Source of the DNA: Aurantimonas coralicida
GTDB taxonomy: Bacteria > Pseudomonadota > Alphaproteobacteria > Rhizobiales > Rhizobiaceae
NCBI GenBank assembly: GCA_011050685.1
Contig: DRFF01000036.1
Span: 1-54,871 of the forward strand
Reading direction: 5' to 3'
DNA length: 54,871 nucleotides
Position 1 is the stretch's first letter; every line of letters starts with the position of its first letter. Made by a program: the position numbers and the translations under genes. Of the stretch, positions 1 through 5,812 are shown piece by piece. Under the pieces are notes generated by a model. The model was not told the DNA's origin and ran no database searches. It was given only the letters and a program-made list of their open reading frames with translations.

Positions 1-87
1 GGGGTCAAAAGCGGTCTTCGGATCGGCGCCCGACAGAAGCTGGTCGAGCAACGCGTCGGGAATGCTGGGTTCTTTGCGGCGGGCCAT
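1..87 (-). CDS. IS256-family transposase, N-terminal fragment (runs off window)
   Basis: Read on the minus strand from the ATG at 87, the 29 codons visible begin MARRKEPSIPDALLDQLLSG and continue ADPKTAFDP. This is the usual N-terminus of alphaproteobacterial IS256-family transposases. A strong ribosome site (AAGGAGA) lies just before the start. The rest of the DDE transposase lies outside the window, so intactness cannot be judged. The element is oriented away from the Argonaute fragment and has removed that gene's 5' two thirds. Family assignment rests on recognition of the N-terminal motif only. Confidence 0.8.
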   Translation of the reverse strand, partial: MARRKEPSIPDALLDQLLSGADPKTAFDP

Positions 88-144
88 GGGCGATCTCCTT
101 CGATCCCATTATGCCCGCCCACACACGGAATTCCTGACAGTGCC
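1..144 (-). mobile_element. IS256-type insertion sequence, terminal part
   Basis: This is the end of the insertion sequence carrying the transposase start. Read outward to inward on the minus strand, the terminal bases are GGCACTGTCAGGAATTCCGT (144 down to 125), which resemble IS256-group inverted-repeat ends. Argonaute-like coding begins right after this point (codons for N-F-H-H-Q from 145), so 144/145 is the likely junction. The other end and any target duplication are outside the window. Confidence 0.7.
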
Positions 145-1050
145 AACTTCCATCATCAGATGAAGGCTCGGATCATCGATACGGGCGCGGTGATTCAGAT
201 TGCTCGCGAAAGCACCTTAGCGCCAGACGAGGCGATGGAAATGCGCCGGTCGCTCCAGGACCCGGCTACGACTGCTTGGAATCTCGCAACTACCGCTTTC
301 TATAAGGCAGGTGGCAAACCGTGGAAGCTCGCCCACGTCCGTCCGGGCGTCTGCTATGTCGGTCTCGTCTTCAAGAAGCTCGATCGGGTATCAGGGCCAG
401 ACAATGCCTGTTGCGGTGCACAGATGTTCCTTTCCTCAGGCGACGGCGTGGTTTTCCGAGGAGCGGTCGGACCTTGGTACTCCGAGGATCTCGGCAGCTT
501 TCATCTGACAAAGGAGCAGGCCCGCACCCTGCTCTCGATGGCCGTCGAAGCCTACAAGGATATTCACGGCGAAGCGCCCTCCGAAATCTTCATTCACGGA
601 CGCATCCGGTACGACAACGACGAGTGGGCCGGCTTTTCGGAGGCGGTGTCCGGGAAGACCAATCTCGTGGGCGTTCAGATCGCAGCAGGAGGAGGCTTTC
701 GATCCGGGGTCAAGCTCTTCAGATATGGTAAGAACCCGGTGCTTCGTGGAGTGGCTCTGATCGAAGACGACCGACATGCCTACCTTTTCACGAAGGGATG
801 GATACCGCGGCTTCGGACCTACCCTGGCCGAGAGGTTCCCAACCCCCTCGTCATCGACATTCGACGCGGCGAGGCATCGATGGAGCAGGTCCTTGAAGAT
901 ATCATGGCGTTGACCAAATTGAATTTTAACAGCGCGAATTTCTCAGATGGAATCCCAGTCACCCTTCGATTCGCGAACCAGGTCGGAGAGATATTAACGG
1001 CCGGCCCTCAGGGGTCAACGCCACCGTTACCGTTTAAATTCTACATCTAG
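145..1050 (+). pseudogene. Long prokaryotic Argonaute (RsAgo-like), PIWI-domain remnant truncated by IS256
   Basis: About 301 residues remain; long Argonautes have roughly 750-800. The frame opens at the IS junction with NFHHQMKARI, and the first ATG (160) is internal. Visible PIWI features include RPGVCYVGLVFKK, GDGVVFRGAVGPWY, IFIHGRIRYDNDEW, LTKLNFNSANFSDGIPVTLR and FANQVGEILT. The C-terminus PFKFYI is natural, as in Argonautes whose final carboxylate helps bind the guide 5' phosphate. The DEDX cleavage residues are absent: V70 stands where the first Asp belongs, R148 for the third acid, and N273 for the last. This matches catalytically inactive long-B pAgos. N, PAZ and most of MID are missing, so guide loading is not expected. 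A TIR gene follows after 31 bases. Family assignment is from motif recognition; I am confident of PIWI and fairly confident of the RsAgo-like subgroup. Confidence 0.88.
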
Positions 1051-1081
1051 ATGTAGATACTAGCCATGGCAGGAATAAACA

Positions 1082-1951
1082 ATGTACAATTTGCTAGTAT
1101 CCGGAGATCCTGACGCATGGGAGAGCAGAGAATATGAGTATGAACGGGATAGGTGTCTAACTGAATACACGGATAAAGAGATATCTAAGCAATTTCTAGA
1201 TTTTTCCGATAAGTCTATTGAGTTTCTTCGCGAAATCCCGTGCATTTTTGCCTATGAATCGCACTGTAAAAAGCCCCCTAAATTCGGTCGAATTGGTGAA
1301 ATTTCTAGACGATCGGGAGGAATACGCGTCAGGTGCAATTTCGAGGAACTAGACAGATTTCTTACTCAAGATGACTTGCTGCACATCTCTCGCGATCTGG
1401 ACATCGGAAAGTGGGAACTGAACAGGACCCATTGGGCGTTGAAAGACGTAAATCTGGTGGAGGAACTAAACAAGGCCGGATTTCCCTTGCCGGCTTGGGT
1501 TAAAGGGTTAAAGAATCTGGTCAATCTCGATGACCATGTTTTCGACGTATCGTTGTCTTTCCCGGGTGAGATCAGATCCTTGGTCGAGGAAGTTTCCAGT
1601 CACCTTGAAAGATCTCTCGGTCCTAACATGTACTTCTACGATAATAACTATAGGTCGCAACTTGCTAGGCCCAATCTAGATTTGCTTTTGCAGTCTATAT
1701 ACAGTAAGCGCTCTAAGCTTATAGTAGCCTTTATTGGTGACGACTATCAGAAGAAAGATTGGTGCGGCATAGAATTCCGGGCCATTCGTGAAATTATCAA
1801 CGCACGGGGAACTAATGTAATGTACATTCGCCTAGATGACGGGAATGTGGACGGCGTTCTGAACACGGATGGTTTTCTTGATGCTCGAGAGCTAAATCCA
1901 AGTGAAATTGCCCATTTCATTCGTGAAAGAGCGGCCTTGAATCTTGAATGA
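1082..1951 (+). CDS. TIR-domain protein, putative effector of the adjacent Argonaute
   Basis: This is a 289-residue soluble protein with no signal peptide. Residues about 1-150 form an unnamed domain with the motif FGRIGEISRRSGGIRVRC and, near 105-125, LDIGKWELNRTHWALKDVNL. That layout recurs before TIR domains in other bacterial proteins, but I know no name for it. Residues about 153-289 are a TIR domain: FDVSLSFPGE, MYFYDNNY, a hydrophobic KLIVAFIG strand, then DYQKKDWCGIEF, with E231 at the position of the catalytic Glu of NADase TIRs. It lies 31 bases after the Argonaute stop, so co-transcription in the intact locus is likely. The GC content is clearly lower than in the flanking core genes, consistent with acquired DNA. 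By analogy with pAgo-TIR systems I infer NAD+ depletion after target sensing. The sensor is now broken, so the present role is unknown. Confidence 0.85.
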   Translation: MYNLLVSGDPDAWESREYEYERDRCLTEYTDKEISKQFLDFSDKSIEFLREIPCIFAYESHCKKPPKFGRIGEISRRSGGIRVRCNFEELDRFLTQDDLLHISRDLDIGKWELNRTHWALKDVNLVEELNKAGFPLPAWVKGLKNLVNLDDHVFDVSLSFPGEIRSLVEEVSSHLERSLGPNMYFYDNNYRSQLARPNLDLLLQSIYSKRSKLIVAFIGDDYQKKDWCGIEFRAIREIINARGTNVMYIRLDDGNVDGVLNTDGFLDARELNPSEIAHFIRERAALNLE

Positions 1952-2113
1952 TTGTTGTGCCACGTTTCACTTGCCGACCCAGATATATCGCGCGCGTACT
2001 GCGCAGAAGGCCCCTACCAACTACTTCACGGAATCTAGCTCAATCAGTGATTTTTGGTCGAAGCTGTTGGGGGACGCGCTCTGGGTCTATTGGTCGGTAT
2101 CAACGTGTGGTGT

Positions 2114-2138
2114 GAATCTGGCAGGGAGTGGCAGATTC
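2114..2138. repeat. Small inverted repeat between TIR gene and next gene
   Basis: GAATCTG at 2114-2120 pairs with CAGATTC at 2132-2138 around an 11-base loop. No T-run follows, so it is not a convincing intrinsic terminator. It is the only structure I see in the 238-base gap 1952-2189, which separates the TIR gene from the following gene and may hold that gene's promoter. Confidence 0.35.
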
Positions 2139-2189
2139 TAGCTCTAGCTCGGTGGTTCGGACGGTCAAATTGATATATCCGGGGGTGTT

Positions 2190-3419
2190 GTGAGAGCAAA
2201 TAATGTTCGATTCGATCTATCTCCCTTTCTCATCCACTTTTTTCGGAGTGTGGATCTGACGAGGTCCGACATGAGCGTATCCCCTGAAAACTGGGGCCCC
2301 CATGCAATCGTTGAGGACGTTGTCGTCACTCCGCTCTTTCTATTACGAAACGCCCTGAGATTGCAGCGCCTGTGGGCGACGTGGTCCGTTCGCAGAGGAC
2401 GAAGGACTGTGTATGGTCCCCATCCTGCCGTGTGTCTAACCGACATGCCCATTGCTGCATTCATTGAGGCGGGGAAAAAACGCGCTGCTAAGGGAGAAGC
2501 AATGAGCGCTTTCTCTATCGTTCTCCCAAAGGATCACGTTCACGCGGCGGGTGCTCGGCCTGCAATCTACGGCCTCAGCGTTGACGTGATCCTTCCAAGA
2601 GGTGACGAATGCGGTAGCAGGATACTTCCAGACGCGGTACTGCCCGAGGCCGAGCAATATCGCTACGTAACACTTGGAGATTATGGGAAAGTAGACTGGA
2701 CACATGAACGCGAATGGCGTTGGCCATGTCGCGACGAACCCACTGACCCACAGGATATTCCTCCATTGGACGGTAAGGATGTTCCTGGTCTTGATCTGAC
2801 TTTCCCGGGCATGGGCGTTATCGTGCGCACGCAGGAACAAGCGCATAAAATACTGCATGACATTCTTGTTCTCAACGATATGCACTCAAGTAATTCATAC
2901 GATTTCATTCTAGTTGCGGATAGCATTTCCGATTTGCCAGCCCTCCGAGACCCGGGTAAAGTTCGCCATGTTCTTACCGCTGCATCAATCGACTTAGAGT
3001 CGATAATATTCGTGACGAAGACGGATCGAATACTTTGGTTAGCGAAATACAACAAGGCAGTTTCCGACGTTTCAACGGAGAAACTCCCCAAAATGGGACG
3101 GGAGATCGGTGGCTGCTGGCTGTGGCTAACAGACGCCGCTCATCCGCTGACGAGGGCGTTGGTTGCAGAGGGTGTCGTTCATATCAACCAAGACGGCCGA
3201 TATCTTGTCGACGTGCCATTCGACAAGGACCTGCCGCTTAGCGTCCGAGAGGAACTCGCACGTCGACTGGCAGCATTGCTTCGCTCGAGACATCAGCAGA
3301 GCGCAACTTATCATTCAGTGTTGGGCAAATTTGGTTGGGATGACATTCCGTCCTATTCGAACCCGCCATTGGAGAACCGGCTAATTTTCAACTATGCGCA
3401 TGACGATGACGACCGTTAA
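2190..3419 (+). CDS. AbiGi-like protein, putative phage-defence gene
   Basis: A 409-residue protein starting with GTG at 2190 after a GGGGG run. The N-terminal 230 residues show the pattern of AbiGi-type (PF10899-like) proteins: LSPFLIHFFRS near the start, YGPHPAVCLTDMP, then FSIVLPKDHVHAAGARPAIY, and WTHEREWRWP near residue 180. The C-terminal 170 residues have no family that I recognise. There is no signal peptide or membrane segment. The gene is intact and stops 15 bases before an IS427-type remnant. It follows the TIR gene by 238 bases in the same direction, so it could be a third gene of the Argonaute locus or an independent island gene. AbiGi belongs to abortive-infection systems; the activity here is unknown. 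The family call is moderate and rests on motif spacing. Confidence 0.6.
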   Translation: MRANNVRFDLSPFLIHFFRSVDLTRSDMSVSPENWGPHAIVEDVVVTPLFLLRNALRLQRLWATWSVRRGRRTVYGPHPAVCLTDMPIAAFIEAGKKRAAKGEAMSAFSIVLPKDHVHAAGARPAIYGLSVDVILPRGDECGSRILPDAVLPEAEQYRYVTLGDYGKVDWTHEREWRWPCRDEPTDPQDIPPLDGKDVPGLDLTFPGMGVIVRTQEQAHKILHDILVLNDMHSSNSYDFILVADSISDLPALRDPGKVRHVLTAASIDLESIIFVTKTDRILWLAKYNKAVSDVSTEKLPKMGREIGGCWLWLTDAAHPLTRALVAEGVVHINQDGRYLVDVPFDKDLPLSVREELARRLAALLRSRHQQSATYHSVLGKFGWDDIPSYSNPPLENRLIFNYAHDDDDR

Positions 3420-3433
3420 AACCGCCGGACACT

Positions 3434-3559
3434 GAGATACCGTTTGGAAAAGGGTTTTGGCTGGGTCTAATTTGTGATCGACACTCTGGGTGTGGACACG
3501 ACAGACTCGAGCAAATGACGAAGCGATATCCGACTGATCTGGCGGATGCGGAGTGGGCG
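3434..3559 (+). mobile_element. IS5-family (IS427 group) left-end remnant
   Basis: GAGATACCGTTTGGAAAAGG at 3434 onward resembles an IS427-group terminal repeat. At 3515 an ATG opens MTKRYPTDLADAEWA, the standard transposase N-terminus of that group. The similarity stops at about 3559, where DUF3883-like sequence on the other strand begins. Only the left end survives, so it is a dead scar. The deletion that removed the rest probably also removed the 3' end of the DUF3883 gene. Confidence 0.7.
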
Positions 3560-3723
3560 ACGCCTTGTCACGACGAGACACCCGTTCCTCATTCGACGTC
3601 AGCATGAAAGGCGTCACGCTGCCGCCGTTCGTCGTCTTGACCTCGATGTGCATCTCATCGCCCTTCTCGTCGAAGGATCGGATGTCGTAGCCGTGGCCGT
3701 CCTTCGATGTCGGCGACCCACCT
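3560..3723 (-). pseudogene. DUF3883-domain protein, 3' portion of a broken gene
   Basis: On the minus strand one frame reads GHGYDIRSFDEKGDE, then MHIEVKTTNGGSVTPFMLTS, then NEERVSRR. This is the signature of DUF3883, a restriction-endonuclease-like fold whose core is the GYDI...IEVKTT motif. It continues the gene piece at 5015-5578 across the IS5 insertion. Joining the two after removing one ACCT copy gives DLIGDIRWVADIEG, but the following GDGHGYDI is then one base out of frame (GAAGGACGGC where GAAGGNGACGGC is expected). A one-base deletion therefore adds to the IS insertion. The C-terminus is lost at about 3560 against the IS427 remnant. Confidence 0.8.
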
Positions 3724-5010
3724 GGACGCCTCTAAAAACCTCCCCATTCGTCTCGTTTTATGATTCCATCGCCTTGGCCGAGATCAGGAGGATGGCATGC
3801 GGGGACAGCCGGGGTTCTGGGACATCGACGAGCGGTATATCCGGCTGAGCGAGGCCGGCGATCCGCTGGAAAAACTGAACGCGATTGTGCCTTGGGAGGT
3901 TTTCCGCAAGCCGTTATCGAAAGCGTTGAAGCGCTCGGACGGGACGAAGGGCGGCAGACCGCCCTACGACGCGGTGCTGATGTTCAAGGTGCTGGTCTTG
4001 CAGGCGCTCTACAACCTTTCCGACGACCAGGCGGAATTCCAGATCCAGGACCGTCTGTCCTTCATGCGCTTCCTCGGGCTCGGGATCGCGCAGAAGGTGC
4101 CGGACGCCAAGACGATCTGGCTGTTTCGTGAACACCTGGCCGAGGCCGGCGCAATCCAGAACCTGTTCGCCCGCTTCGACAAGCATCTGAACAAGGCCGG
4201 CTACCTCGCGATGGGCGGGCAGATCGTCGATGCGACCATCGTTGCCGCGCCGAAGCAGCGGAACACCGAAGAAGAGAAGGCGGCGATTAAGGCAGGGGAA
4301 GTGCCCGCGGCCTGGAGGGCCAAGCCCGCAAAGCTTCGCCAGAAGGACCGCGACGCCCGCTGGACGGTGAAGTTCTCCAAGGCCAAGCCGGCGGCGCCGG
4401 GCAAGCCGCAGCACATCGACATCGCGGTGCCGAGCTTCGGCTACAAGGATCACGTCGCGATCGACAGGCGCTTCGGCTTCATCCGGGGATGGTCGGCGAC
4501 GAGCGCGTCAGCCTACGACGGCGCTCAACTCTCCAGCGTTCTCAACCGATCGAACACCGGATCGAAGGTCTGGGCCGACACCGCATACCGCTCGATCAAG
4601 AACGAGGAATGGCTGGAAGAGAACGGCTACGTCTCGGACATCCACCGGAAGAAGCCGAAGGGGCGGCCGATGAGCCAGCGCACATCACGCGCCAATGGCC
4701 GGCGCTCGGCGGTCCGGTCGAAGGTCGAGCACGTCTTTGCCCGTCAGAAGGGATCGATGCGGCTGTTCATCCGCACCATCGGCCTGGTGCGCGCCAAGGT
4801 GAAGATCGGCATGGCGAACCTCGCCTACAATCTCACGCGTCTCGTCTGGCATCACGGGCGAAGTGTGCCTGCATGAAGGCGAAATCGCCTCCAGGGACGC
4901 CGGTCGGCGCTTCCTGAAGCGCGAAATCAACAAGATCAATGGCTCGCACCGTCGTCAGAGCGGATCGCCGCCACTCGGAGGCGTTATCGCTGCGGTAGTT
5001 AGAGGTGCCC
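3724..5010 (+). mobile_element. IS5-family insertion sequence, about 1.29 kb, with imperfect inverted repeats and ACCT target duplication
   Basis: The left end GGACGCCTCTAAAAACC (3724-3740) pairs with the right end TAGTTAGAGGTGCCC, whose reverse complement is GGGCACCTCTAACTA (ending at 5010). About 14 of the first 20 positions match. ACCT occurs immediately outside both ends (3720-3723 and 5011-5014), consistent with a 4-base IS5-type duplication. The element carries one full-length transposase gene. It sits inside a DUF3883 gene, in the opposite direction. Confidence 0.8.
3797..4876 (+). CDS. IS5-family transposase
   Basis: The 359-residue DDE transposase is full length for the IS5 subgroup. 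An N-terminal DUF772-like helical region contains GGRPPYDAVLMFKVLVLQ (about residues 52-69). The catalytic acids lie in QIVDATIV (first Asp), SKVWADTAYRS (second Asp) and RSKVEHVFARQKGSM (Glu of the YREK-like box). The reading frame has no interruption, so it may be active. The start at 3797 follows AGGAGG by 6 bases. It cuts and pastes its own element; both ends can be recognised, but the right inverted repeat is imperfect. Confidence 0.92.
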   Translation: MRGQPGFWDIDERYIRLSEAGDPLEKLNAIVPWEVFRKPLSKALKRSDGTKGGRPPYDAVLMFKVLVLQALYNLSDDQAEFQIQDRLSFMRFLGLGIAQKVPDAKTIWLFREHLAEAGAIQNLFARFDKHLNKAGYLAMGGQIVDATIVAAPKQRNTEEEKAAIKAGEVPAAWRAKPAKLRQKDRDARWTVKFSKAKPAAPGKPQHIDIAVPSFGYKDHVAIDRRFGFIRGWSATSASAYDGAQLSSVLNRSNTGSKVWADTAYRSIKNEEWLEENGYVSDIHRKKPKGRPMSQRTSRANGRRSAVRSKVEHVFARQKGSMRLFIRTIGLVRAKVKIGMANLAYNLTRLVWHHGRSVPA

Positions 5011-5014
5011 ACCT

Positions 5015-5578
5015 GATGTCGCCGATGAGATCGTCCTGGCCCGCGGACGCCAAGCGTTGCCGTTCGATGTCCATGACGAAGGCTTCCCCCGCCTTGCCCA
5101 GATCCCGAGCCTGTCGGCCGCGCTCGGCCGGGTCGATCTTGCGAACCAGCTTGGCAAGACCGGTTGGTAGCGCAGACCTGGCGACGGGAGGTGGCGGAAC
5201 GAACACGTCACGGGGTGACAAAATCGGTTGGACCGTTGGCGTCAAATCTCTCTTCAAAAACCGGTCTAGATCTGCAAAGCGGCCATGTCCCTCGAGAGCG
5301 GCCACCAGCGCGTCCTGGTAGTGTTCCAGCGGCTTCAGCCCGATCACATGGCGGTAGCCGAGGATGGCCAGCACCGCGGACAGATTCTGCTGCTTCCGTT
5401 CGATGGATTTGGTGGTGCGAGCCCCCAGTCCAATTTCCTGCAGTCGTTTGCGGCCAGCTGATTTGTTGACAGGCTGCCCCATGAAATCGGCGGTCAGCAT
5501 TTGGAGATAGTCGTCGACGAGGAGGTCGTTCTCCGCAGACGTTCAATTCTTGCCCGTTTCACCAAACGCCACGGTCAT
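5015..5578 (-). pseudogene. DUF3883-domain protein, 5' portion of a broken gene
   Basis: The natural start is probably ATG at 5578 (MTVAFGETGKN). Codon 12 is TGA (5545-5543) where related proteins have Trp (WTSAENDLLV), so a nonsense mutation interrupts it. After the stop the same frame continues ENDLLVDDYLQMLTADFMGQ, then a region like KSIERKQQNLSAVLAILGYR and LGKAGEAFVMDIERQRLASA, which is typical of the N-terminal part of DUF3883-containing proteins. Translation is then broken by the IS5 element. Its position beside Argonaute, TIR and AbiGi-like genes suggests it was once another defence nuclease. A truncated protein from ATG 5500 is conceivable but would lack the nuclease-like domain. Confidence 0.8.
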
Positions 5579-5812
5579 CGCGTGGCCCCAACCGAATCAG
5601 GACGATGATACCAGGTGATGGGGCGAAACGGCATTTCGTCCGGCGGTTGCGTCTTGGTCGGATCGAGTCGGACTTCTTTGAAGACGGGCGCCAAAGAGTC
5701 GGGATTTCGTGAAAATTGAGTCAGGCAACGGTGGCAATATTGCCGGAAATCGGCCCCAATCGAGTCAGGGTTTCATGACGCCCGACATCGGCACCCGCGC
5801 GCAAGGTCCGTC
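5579..5812. other. Intergenic region between the island and the HWE kinase
   Basis: No gene is seen here. A perfect 12-base palindrome, GGCAATATTGCC, lies at 5733-5744. This region marks the right border of the recognisable defence island; I see no tRNA or attachment site. Confidence 0.4.

Noticed and set aside
160-1050. A complete small PIWI protein beginning at ATG 160
   Set aside because: The frame is open back to the IS junction, and residues before the ATG (NFHHQ) continue the Argonaute similarity, so the ATG is internal to a truncated gene.
145-1951. Short pAgo TIR-APAZ (SPARTA) system
   Set aside because: The PIWI fragment and its C-terminus look like a long-B Argonaute, the TIR gene lies downstream rather than upstream, and no APAZ motif is visible in the TIR protein.
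1944-2141. 65-codon open frame overlapping the TIR stop
   Set aside because: No ribosome site, no recognisable motif, and it runs through a small inverted repeat.
4955-5500. An intact 181-residue protein on the minus strand
   Set aside because: Its C-terminal end is translated from the IS5 terminus and its start is downstream of a nonsense codon; it is the 5' piece of a broken DUF3883 gene.
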